Origin: Chrysiogenia bacterium
Lineage (GTDB): Bacteria; JAGRBM01
Length of the DNA: 19,234 nt
Reading direction: 5' to 3'
Assembly: GCA_020434085.1 (NCBI GenBank)
Contig: JAGRBM010000234.1
Coordinates: forward strand, 1-19,234
Made by a program: the position numbers and the translations under genes. Below are positions 13,292 through 19,047 of the stretch, piece after piece; the stretch's first letter is position 1, and the number at the start of each line of letters is the position of its first letter. Under the pieces are notes generated by a model that saw nothing but the letters and a program-made list of their open reading frames with translations, was not told the origin of the DNA and made no database searches.

Positions 13292-14335
13292 GTGCGCGTT
13301 CTGGGCATTGAAACCTCCTGCGATGAAACTTCCGTCGCCGTCGTCGAATCCGACGGCGTCACCACCGAGGTGCGCTCAAATCTCATCTATTCGCAGATCG
13401 CGATTCATGAGCCCTACGGCGGCATCGTTCCCGAACTCGCCGCGCGCAAGCACATCGAGACCCTTGCCGCCATGGTGCGCCAGTCCCTTGAACAGGCAGG
13501 CGATTCGCTCGAGACCATTGAGGGCATTGCCGTCACCCACGGTCCGGGCCTTATTGGTTCATTGCTGGTGGGGCTCAACTACGCCAAGGCGCTCGCGTGG
13601 GCGCGCAAGATTCCTTTTGTCGGCGTCAATCACGTCGAGGGACACCTCAACAGTATTTTTCTGGAGCACCCGAAGCTCGCCGACGCGCCGTTTATGGGGC
13701 TGGTTGTCTCGGGCGGTCATACGTCACTCATCTACGTGCGCGCGCCGGGCGATTACCTGCGCATCGGCAACACCCGCGACGATGCCGTGGGCGAAGCCTT
13801 CGACAAGGCGGCCAAGCTGCTGGGCCTGCCCTATCCCGGCGGCCCGGCCATCGACAAGCTCGCCAAGCAAGGTGACGAGCGTGCAATCGCCTTCCCGCGC
13901 GCGCAGGTGAAGAAGTCGCCGCTGGATTTCTCGTTCTCGGGGCTCAAGACAGCCGTGCGCCTTGCCGTGCAGGACCGCGGCGGGCTCGAAGCGCTCGATG
14001 AGCAGACCCGCGCCGACGTTGCCGCCGGATTCCAGTGGGCCGCCGTGCGGGCGCTGCTTCTCAAGGCGCGCCGTGCCATGGAGCAGTACGGGGTCAATCA
14101 CCTCGCCGTGATCGGCGGCGTGGCGGCCAACTCGCGCCTTCGCGCCGAGTGCGAGGCCTTCGAGCGCGAGTTCGGGATTCACTCCTACTTCCCCTCACTC
14201 AAATACTGCACCGACAACGCCGCGATGATCGCCTCGCTGGGGGCGCGCCGCCTGTGCGCGGGCGAGCGCGATGAGCTCACGCTGCCTGCCACTTCGCGTC
14301 TGCCGGTGGGCAAGGCGGTTGAGAAAGCCGCATGA
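13292..14335 (+). CDS. tsaD: tRNA N6-adenosine threonylcarbamoyltransferase TsaD
   Basis: The 347-residue protein is a full-length TsaD of the ASKHA fold. It transfers the threonylcarbamoyl group from TC-AMP to A37 of ANN-reading tRNAs, working with TsaB, TsaE and TsaC. Visible hallmarks are GIETSCDETSVAVVE (5-19), THGPGLIGSLLVGL (82-95), metal ligands His114 and His118 in NHVEGHLN, the SGGHT loop (140-144), the DDAVGEAFDKAAKLLGLPYP segment (163-182) and a C-terminal CTDNAAMIA motif. The start is GTG at 13292, with GGAG at 13282-13285 inside the upstream gene's end. It follows the lipoprotein by 3 bp and overlaps rsmA by 4 bases (ATGA). Confidence 0.97.
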   Translation: MRVLGIETSCDETSVAVVESDGVTTEVRSNLIYSQIAIHEPYGGIVPELAARKHIETLAAMVRQSLEQAGDSLETIEGIAVTHGPGLIGSLLVGLNYAKALAWARKIPFVGVNHVEGHLNSIFLEHPKLADAPFMGLVVSGGHTSLIYVRAPGDYLRIGNTRDDAVGEAFDKAAKLLGLPYPGGPAIDKLAKQGDERAIAFPRAQVKKSPLDFSFSGLKTAVRLAVQDRGGLEALDEQTRADVAAGFQWAAVRALLLKARRAMEQYGVNHLAVIGGVAANSRLRAECEAFEREFGIHSYFPSLKYCTDNAAMIASLGARRLCAGERDELTLPATSRLPVGKAVEKAA

Positions 14336-15150
14336 GCGACTTCCATCCCTCTCGCAAGCTCGGACAAAACTTTCTGGTCGATCAAAGCGTCGTGCGGCGC
14401 ATCGTCGAGAGCGCAAAGCTCAGCCCGGGCGAGCTTGTGCTCGAAGTGGGTCCGGGCAAGGGCATTCTGACCCGCGGCCTGCTCGAAGCCGGCGCCCGCG
14501 TGCTCGCGGTGGAGATGGATTTCCGCCTCTACGAAGAGCTGCAGGAAACATTTGCGGGTGAGTCCAATCTGGAGATCATCCGCTCCGACATTCTCGACCT
14601 GGACCTGAGCGCGGAGCTCCGCAAGCGACTCTCGAGCGGCGAGAAGGCCAGCGTCGTCGCCAACCTTCCCTACTCGGTTTCCAGCCAGGCGATCTTCGCC
14701 TTCCTCGATGCCTCGGCTTACCTGCGCGGGATCACTGTGATGCTCCAGAAGGAAATGGCCCAACGCATCGCCGCCGGGCCGGGGTCGAAGACCTACGGCT
14801 CGATCAGCGCGGCAATCGCGCTGCACGGGGGAGCAAAGCTGCTCTTCAAGGTCGGACCGGGCGCCTTTCGGCCCAGGCCGCGTGTCGATTCTGCAGTGGT
14901 GGGAATTGAGATCGCCCCCATGGCCGAGGAGGCGGAGCTGGCCGTGGCCAGGAAGGTCGTGCGGGCCGCCTTCGCCAGGCGCCGCAAGCAACTGAGAAAT
15001 TCTCTGATGGAAGCCCCGCAACTCACGCTCTCAGCCGAGGTCATCGACCGGGCGCTGGCGCAGGCGGGCATCGATCCAAAAATCCGGGCCGAGATGCTCT
15101 CGGCCCAGGAGTTCCTGAAACTGGCAGCCGCAATCGCGGCGCAGGGCTAG
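14332..15150 (+). CDS. rsmA: 16S rRNA dimethyladenosine transferase RsmA (KsgA)
   Basis: The 272-residue enzyme dimethylates two adjacent adenosines in the 3' hairpin of 16S rRNA, using S-adenosylmethionine. Motifs visible are RKLGQNFLVDQ (8-18), the SAM-binding VLEVGPGKGILTR (36-48), the acidic motif EMDFRLYEEL (61-70), the catalytic NLPY (111-114), and the FRPRPRVDSAV and FARRRKQLRNSL segments near the C-terminus. The length and motif order match the family. The ATG overlaps the tsaD stop by 4 bases. The 3' end is convergent with, and shares the tetranucleotide CTAG with, the small ribbon-helix-helix gene. TsaD and RsmA acting on tRNA and rRNA makes this a coherent RNA-modification operon with the lipoprotein ahead. 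Confidence 0.97.
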   Translation: MSDFHPSRKLGQNFLVDQSVVRRIVESAKLSPGELVLEVGPGKGILTRGLLEAGARVLAVEMDFRLYEELQETFAGESNLEIIRSDILDLDLSAELRKRLSSGEKASVVANLPYSVSSQAIFAFLDASAYLRGITVMLQKEMAQRIAAGPGSKTYGSISAAIALHGGAKLLFKVGPGAFRPRPRVDSAVVGIEIAPMAEEAELAVARKVVRAAFARRRKQLRNSLMEAPQLTLSAEVIDRALAQAGIDPKIRAEMLSAQEFLKLAAAIAAQG

Positions 15151-15350
15151 CCGGCTTTTTCGTTGCGGTCGTCCAGCGGGAGCATGACCTGCTGGCCGGG
15201 GATCTGGTCCTGGTAGCGTTGGAGCACCAGATCCACGCCCTGACGGATATACTCCGCCACAGGGACACGTGTACGCTTGGATAGGGCCTTGAGACGCTCG
15301 TCCTGAGCGCGCTCGAGATAGACCGTCGTAGAAACCTTGTTCGACGCCAT
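15147..15350 (-). CDS. Small ribbon-helix-helix (CopG-type) DNA-binding protein
   Basis: The 67-residue product has the ribbon-helix-helix pattern: a short N-terminal strand KVSTTVYL (5-12), helix A ERAQDERLKALSKRTR (13-28), a turn VPVAEY (30-35) and helix B to about residue 45. A C-terminal tail (LPLDDRNEKAG) follows. Proteins like this bind DNA as dimers through the strand pair; many are antitoxins or autorepressors. No toxin-like gene is adjacent, so an autoregulated repressor is the simpler reading. The ATG at 15350 gives the conserved core; a longer frame to 15566 would cross the promoter and is rejected. The promoter at 15396-15424 has a palindrome in its spacer. The stop (TAG, 15147-15149) overlaps the rsmA stop on the other strand. 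Confidence 0.8.
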   Translation of the reverse strand: MASNKVSTTVYLERAQDERLKALSKRTRVPVAEYIRQGVDLVLQRYQDQIPGQQVMLPLDDRNEKAG

Positions 15351-15395
15351 GGTGATAACCTGTCGTGGAACGGGAGAAGGAAAGGCGATGGCGCT

Positions 15396-15424
15396 AGGAT
15401 ACATTGCCATATATGGTCCGTCAA
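15396..15424 (-). promoter_or_regulatory. RHH-gene promoter with a palindromic operator in the spacer
   Basis: On the minus strand, -35 TTGACG (15419-15424) and -10 TATCCT (15396-15401) are separated by exactly 17 bp. The perfect palindrome CCATATATGG occupies 15407-15416, within that spacer. An operator there would block RNA polymerase directly, as expected for autorepression by a small RHH dimer. The promoter match is good; the operator role is inferred. Confidence 0.62.
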
Positions 15425-15425
15425 T

Positions 15426-15448
15426 CCCCCGAAATCGCGGGGGTTTTT
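15426..15448 (+). terminator. Intrinsic terminator beyond the RHH gene
   Basis: CCCCCG (15426-15431) and CGGGGG (15438-15443) form a 6-bp stem with a 6-nt loop, followed by TTTTT (15444-15448) on the plus strand. It would stop transcripts from the tsaD-rsmA operon before the sigma-factor gene at 15536. Such transcripts would first run antisense over the whole RHH gene. Confidence 0.65.
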
Positions 15449-15492
15449 CGGGCCCGATCCGCCCTCTGGGGGCCGGATGCCCCCTTGAGGGT

Positions 15493-15520
15493 GTAACCTT
15501 GGCCCGGGCGGTGCGTCTGA
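15493..15520 (+). promoter_or_regulatory. ECF-type promoter upstream of the sigma-factor gene
   Basis: GTAACCT (15493-15499) and TCTGA (15516-15520) are separated by 16 bp. This matches the RpoE-type consensus GGAACTT-N16-TCTGA at 5 of 7 positions and 5 of 5. It lies just before the ECF sigma-factor gene, which suggests autoregulation. Transcription starting a few bases beyond the -10 would give a leader of about 10 bases or less, so the message may be nearly leaderless. The match is visible; the promoter's use is inferred. Confidence 0.5.
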
Positions 15521-15535
15521 TGGGATGTGCAAGTG

Positions 15536-16123
15536 ATGGCCCTGGCGGCTGATGAAGACGAGACACTCCTCCATCGGCTGCAAGCAGGCGAGGAGCGGGC
15601 TTTCACGGATCTGGTGGAGCGCTATCAGGGACGCATCGCTGCCTTTTTGAGGCGGATGCTCCCGCGCGGGGCGGACGTCGAGGACGCCGCGCAGGCCGTC
15701 TTCACCCGGGCCTGGTTGGGGATGGGAAAATTCAGGGGCGAGGTGAGCCTGGAGAGCTGGCTCTACCGCATCGCCCGCAATCACGCCATCGACCGCCTGC
15801 GACGAAAGCGCGCCCGCCCCGAGCTCCCGCTTGCGAGCCTGTCCGAGGAGCAGGAAAGCGCGCTGCACGAGCAGACCGCTTCCGACGAGGCCGACCCCGG
15901 CGAGCGCTTCGACGAGGATCAGCGCGCCCGCAGGGCCTGGGAGCTGCTCGCCGCGCTCAAGCCCGAGGACCGCGCGCTGCTGGTGCTCAAGGAGATCGAG
16001 GGCAAGTCCCTCGAAGAGATCTCCGAGATCGTCGGCAAGCGCGTGGGCGCAATCAAGGTACGGATCTCCAGAGCGCGCAAGAAGTTGCGCGAGCAGCTCG
16101 AAGCGATGGAGAATGAAGAGTGA
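15536..16123 (+). CDS. ECF (RpoE-type) RNA polymerase sigma factor
   Basis: The 195-residue protein has the two ECF sigma domains. Region 2 spans about 24-92, with FTDLVERYQGRIAAFLRRML, DVEDAAQAVFTRAWLGMGKF (47-66) and SWLYRIARNHAIDRLRR (74-90). Region 4 spans about 132-186, with ALLVLKEIEGKSLEEISEIV (147-166) and KVRISRARKKLREQL (174-188). An acidic linker joins them. ATG 15536 is preferred over the in-frame GTG at 15527 because it gives a compact N-terminus, with GGGA about 10 bases upstream. The stop overlaps the next gene's ATG by one base. The neighbours, a membrane protein with a cytoplasmic N-terminus and an anchored periplasmic protein, fit a sigma/anti-sigma/sensor set. The ECF-type promoter upstream suggests positive feedback. 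Confidence 0.93.
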   Translation: MALAADEDETLLHRLQAGEERAFTDLVERYQGRIAAFLRRMLPRGADVEDAAQAVFTRAWLGMGKFRGEVSLESWLYRIARNHAIDRLRRKRARPELPLASLSEEQESALHEQTASDEADPGERFDEDQRARRAWELLAALKPEDRALLVLKEIEGKSLEEISEIVGKRVGAIKVRISRARKKLREQLEAMENEE

Positions 16124-16509
16124 TGAACGAGCGCGACAAAGAACTCGACCGCAAGCTCGATGAGCATCTGGCCGCACTGCGCGACGCCACAGCGGACGCC
16201 CCGCTTCGCTCCGGCATGGCGGCGCGCGCGCTGGCTGCTGCGCGCGAGGGCGAGAGTGACTTCTGGAGCAAGCTCCTTCGCGCCGCGCGTTTCGAGATTC
16301 CGGCGCTTGCCGCCGTTGCAGCGGCCGCGCTCATCCTGGCCGGTCGCGCGCAGACGACAACCACTTCAACGAGCGTGAGCACAACCGTGACGAGCACCGG
16401 CGCGGAACAGGCGCCGCTCTTCCCCGCCGATGATAGCGCCGATACATGGGCCACCTGGGCCTATGAGAGTGATTGGGACAGCTCCCTGTGGAGTCAGCAG
16501 GATGGATAA
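16123..16509 (+). CDS. Putative membrane anti-sigma factor
   Basis: The 128-residue protein has a charged N-terminal cytoplasmic region (1-55), one hydrophobic segment (about 58-75, EIPALAAVAAAALILAG) and a periplasmic tail of about 50 residues. The tail has a Thr/Ser run (78-92) and an acidic end with four Trp (109, 112, 118, 123). Its place directly after the sigma-factor gene, with TGATG stop/start coupling, and the single-pass topology argue for an anti-sigma factor. It lacks the HxxxCxxC zinc motif of ZAS-type anti-sigmas and I recognise no RseA or CnrY signature. A start at GTG 16120 is possible. Its last 8 bases overlap the start of the next gene. The role is inferred mainly from position. 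Confidence 0.62.
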   Translation: MNERDKELDRKLDEHLAALRDATADAPLRSGMAARALAAAREGESDFWSKLLRAARFEIPALAAVAAAALILAGRAQTTTTSTSVSTTVTSTGAEQAPLFPADDSADTWATWAYESDWDSSLWSQQDG

Positions 16510-17224
16510 GAAGGAAATTCAGGCAGGCCTGCTGCTGCTGGGCACCTTCGTTCTGGGCCTCGCCACCGGCGTGGGCGGCACCATGTGGATGCTGCCGCGC
16601 GCGGGCTGGGAGCGCCCTGCCCGCCACGGCCCGCCGCCGACGCGCGAAGACGAGGCGGAGCCCACCCGCTTCCTGCCGGGCATCGAGCCCGAACGACGTG
16701 AGCGCATCGAGAGCGCCGTGCAAGAGACCCGCCAGAGCGCGCGCACCGCGACCCGCCGGATTCGCGCCGACCTGATGAAGGAAACCGATGCGTTTCTCTC
16801 CACCCTGCGCGGCATTGCGCCCGATGCTGATGTCGATGATCTGGCCGAGGAAGCGCAAGAGATGATTGCCGGAGGGCGCCGCGGGATTCCGCCGCCGCCC
16901 CACGTGCGCGAGGAATTCGCGGGCTGGCTCGACGAGCAGCGCATTTCCGAAGACCAGCGCCGCGCCGCCGCCGATGCCTTCGACGGCTACATGGAACGCT
17001 ACTGGGAATCCTTCCGCTCGATGCTGGAACTCTCGGCGCAGAAGCGTCGCGAGGTGCGCGAGAAGATCGGCGAGGAACTCACCGACGAGGAACGCCGGGA
17101 GTTGCGCGAAAAGTTCCGCGAGGAGCGCCCGCGCGCTCGCGACCGGGAGGGCCGGCGCCCGCCGCCACCGCCGGCACCCGGAGCACCGCCCCCACCCCCT
17201 CCGCCGCATCGAGGCGATTACTGA
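16502..17224 (+). CDS. Membrane-anchored CpxP/CnrX-like periplasmic protein, Pro-rich tail
   Basis: The 240-residue protein has an uncleaved-looking N-terminal hydrophobic anchor (8-30) and a predominantly helical, charged domain (about 62-208). A basic, strongly proline-rich tail follows (219-235, mostly Pro with Arg/Ala/Gly). The EELTDEERRELREKFREER stretch (191-209) and long helical hairpin character resemble the Spy/CpxP/CnrX group of periplasmic stress or metal sensors. Only three His are present (42, 134, 236) and no Cys, so a metal-sensor role as in CnrX is not obvious. It overlaps the anti-sigma gene by 8 bases, so the sigma, anti-sigma and this gene form one operon. That recalls the cnrYXH layout in content, though the gene order differs. 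Confidence 0.6.
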   Translation: MDKKEIQAGLLLLGTFVLGLATGVGGTMWMLPRAGWERPARHGPPPTREDEAEPTRFLPGIEPERRERIESAVQETRQSARTATRRIRADLMKETDAFLSTLRGIAPDADVDDLAEEAQEMIAGGRRGIPPPPHVREEFAGWLDEQRISEDQRRAAADAFDGYMERYWESFRSMLELSAQKRREVREKIGEELTDEERRELREKFREERPRARDREGRRPPPPPAPGAPPPPPPPHRGDY

Positions 17225-17264
17225 GGCTTGTTCCCCGCGGTGCACGGACGCTAGAGTCCTTTCC

Positions 17265-17549
17265 ATGAAGTGCCCTGTCTGCGGAGCCGAGATCGATCCA
17301 CCGCTTCCCATCGGGCGGCGCGAGCATTGCGAGAAATGCGGCGCGGATCTCCATGCCTGCCGTTGCTGTACCTTCCACGATACAAGCGCCTACAACGAGT
17401 GCCGTGAGCCCCAGGCCGACCGCGTGGTGGACAAGGAAGCGGCCAACTTCTGCGACTACTTCGAGCCCTCCGGCATTGCCGGGACCGGCAGCGGTCTCTC
17501 CGACAAGGACAAGGCGAAAAGCGCCCTGGACGACCTGTTCAAGAAATAG
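17265..17549 (+). CDS. Small cysteine-rich zinc-ribbon-like protein
   Basis: The 94-residue protein has nine Cys: 3, 6, 22, 25, 32, 34, 35, 46 and 63. CPVCG (3-7) and CEKCGADL (22-29) form a plausible zinc ribbon. The second group, ACRCCTFHDTSAYNECREP (31-49) and ANFCDYFEP (60-68), may bind a second metal. A flexible, charged tail (70-94) ends in LFKK. I recognise the general pattern but not a named function. It could be a small regulatory or metal-binding protein. The ATG at 17265 comes 40 bp after the sensor gene and has no strong ribosome binding site. It may be the fourth gene of the sigma operon, though a weak separate promoter (TTGTTC at 17228, TAGAGT at 17252) cannot be excluded. Confidence 0.72.
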   Translation: MKCPVCGAEIDPPLPIGRREHCEKCGADLHACRCCTFHDTSAYNECREPQADRVVDKEAANFCDYFEPSGIAGTGSGLSDKDKAKSALDDLFKK

Positions 17550-17554
17550 CCCGC

Positions 17555-17588
17555 AAAGAAAAAGGGCGACGCATTCGCGCCGCCCTTT
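17555..17588 (-). terminator. Intrinsic terminator between convergent genes
   Basis: AAAGGGCG (17561-17568) and CGCCCTTT (17581-17588) form an 8-bp stem with a 12-nt loop. Read on the minus strand, the stem runs into TTTTTCTTT (17555-17563), the better direction for termination of the CheX-fusion gene ending at 17610. On the plus strand the stem ends CCCTTTGCG, a weaker stop for the zinc-ribbon gene. It may work bidirectionally. Confidence 0.65.
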
Positions 17589-17609
17589 GCGTATTCAATT
17601 CAGTGCCAA

Positions 17610-18449
17610 TCAGAAGGTAATCACCGTCACCACGTCGCCGTCCGGTGTGGCGATGTCGATCTGGACGGCCTTTTCATTGTCGAGCGCCACGTCCGCCGGC
17701 GGATCCTCGGGCGGCGAGATGTCGGCGTTCTTTCCGCCCTGCGCCAGACGGGCGAGGATGTTGCCGCAAACCACGTTGGCGAACTCGCGCACGATATCGA
17801 CGAGTTCTTCCTCGGAAGGATCGTCGGCATTGATGAGCTTCTTCGCCATCTTGCGTGCGACGATTTCCGGAACACCAAGGATGTAGCGCGTGTTGTAATT
17901 GCCCGAGAAGCTGATCTGCACGCGCTCGCCGGGAATGTTCACGCTGCCGGAGACAAGCTTCGCCGGGGTGAGTTTGTTTTCAACGCCGCCCATGCGGAGC
18001 AGCAGCTTGTGGGTGAGATCGAAGAAGGTCGACGCCAGTTCCTTGTCGGGAATCTCGGCAGGCAGTTCTACCTGGTTGGGGTGGTAGCCCGCCTGCTGCT
18101 CCTTGAACTCTTCGAGCGCCTTGTCGATCTGTTCCTGGGTGGCGTAGCCCTTGGTCACGACGGCATCACCCAGATAGACGCGGTCGTTCTTCTGCGCGGT
18201 GATGAGCTCGTCGACCTGACCGTTGCTCAGCAGGCCCAGTTCCACGGCTGCCTCGCCGAAGCGGAGGTCCTTGGACTGCTGGAGCTGATTGATGCGGTCG
18301 GCGTCGGCGGCGCTGATGAAGTTTTTCTTCACCGCGTAGTCACCGAGCTTGAGATTCTGGGATTCCTGGTAATCGATCGCGTCGAGCAACTGCTCGCGCT
18401 TGATGACTTTCTCTTCCAGCAAGAACTGGCCAAAAAACTGAACGCCCAT
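17610..18449 (-). CDS. GspE/MshE-N-like repeat protein fused to a CheX-like phosphatase domain
   Basis: The 279-residue protein has two parts. Residues 3-120 hold four repeats of about 28-30 residues, with LGDYAVKKNFISAADADRI (35-53), FGEAAVELGLLSNGQVDEL (64-82) and LGDAVVTKGYATQEQIDKAL (93-112) clearly visible. They resemble the N-terminal repeats of GspE/MshE ATPases, which in MshE bind c-di-GMP. Residues 135-279 resemble CheX: the FDLTHKLLLR helix, the EIVARKMAKKL segment and the active-site motif REFANVVCGN, with Glu222 and Asn225 as the ExxN pair used by CheC/CheX/FliY phosphatases. It lies 51 bp downstream of a cheY-like gene on the same strand, the expected partner. A role as a CheY-P phosphatase controlled through its repeats is inferred. 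No ATPase motif is present. Confidence 0.72.
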   Translation of the reverse strand: MGVQFFGQFLLEEKVIKREQLLDAIDYQESQNLKLGDYAVKKNFISAADADRINQLQQSKDLRFGEAAVELGLLSNGQVDELITAQKNDRVYLGDAVVTKGYATQEQIDKALEEFKEQQAGYHPNQVELPAEIPDKELASTFFDLTHKLLLRMGGVENKLTPAKLVSGSVNIPGERVQISFSGNYNTRYILGVPEIVARKMAKKLINADDPSEEELVDIVREFANVVCGNILARLAQGGKNADISPPEDPPADVALDNEKAVQIDIATPDGDVVTVITF

Positions 18450-18500
18450 GTGCTGTGATTCCCCCTGGCCTGCCTGTGATGCGCGTAGAGTGCCGGACGC

Positions 18501-18869
18501 TTACAGCGCCTCGAGCGTGCTCTGAATCTTCTCGGGTTCGAATGGTTTGGCGATGACGTTCTTGGCGCCCACCTTGAGCGCCTCCACCACCTTGTCACCT
18601 ACCCCGCCAAGGGAGCTGATCATCACGACCTTGGCGTCCTTGTCGGACTGCAGGATCGCGCGCGTTGCCTGAAGCCCGTCCATCAGCGGCATGACGATGT
18701 CCATGCACACGATGTCGGGCTTGAGCTGTTTATAGAGTTTAACGGCTTCTGCGCCGTTCTTTGCGTGGCCGACGATCTCGTAGCCAGGGAAGCCCCCGAT
18801 GATTTGTTCGAGTTGCTTCGCCGTCGTGATCGAGTCATCCACCAACAGAACCTTCTTCTGTTCTGCCAT
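18501..18869 (-). CDS. CheY-like single-domain response regulator
   Basis: The 122-residue protein is a stand-alone receiver domain. It has the acidic pair Asp11/Asp12 (VLLVDDS), the phospho-acceptor Asp57 (VCMDIVMPLMDG), the switch Ser85 (MISSLGG) and Lys108 (IAKPFEP). It has no output domain, so it acts by binding another protein. CheY is the model, but no flagellar or receptor gene is nearby, so a motor target is not assured. The ATG at 18869 has GGAGGGG about 9 bases upstream; the longer frame to 18935 is rejected. The CheX-like fusion gene follows after 51 bp and probably removes the phosphate. The histidine kinase is not in the window. Confidence 0.93.
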   Translation of the reverse strand: MAEQKKVLLVDDSITTAKQLEQIIGGFPGYEIVGHAKNGAEAVKLYKQLKPDIVCMDIVMPLMDGLQATRAILQSDKDAKVVMISSLGGVGDKVVEALKVGAKNVIAKPFEPEKIQSTLEAL

Positions 18870-18920
18870 GAAGAAAAACCCCTCCGGCCTCTCAAGGGAC
18901 TCCGGCAATCGGTGTCCGGG

Positions 18921-18930
18921 ACCAATTGGT
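18921..18930. promoter_or_regulatory. Perfect 10-bp palindrome upstream of the cheY-like gene
   Basis: ACCAATTGGT is a perfect palindrome located 52 bp upstream of the cheY-like start, in the 178-bp gap after hisA. It could be an operator, but chance palindromes of this length are not rare. I could not find a convincing promoter in this gap on either strand. Confidence 0.25.
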
Positions 18931-19047
18931 ATCAAGCTGTGCGTGTAACGCTACTTAACTTCGGGGGGGTTGTAAAGGTGACAGGGGGATCAGTATGGCC
19001 GGGTTGGGCGCTATTTCGCGGCGCACTGCGCTCGCAACGCGATGCGT

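Noticed and set aside
15147-15350. Antitoxin of a toxin-antitoxin pair
   Set aside because: The RHH fold would allow it, but neither flank holds a small toxin-like gene: rsmA is on one side and a promoter/terminator region with the sigma gene on the other.
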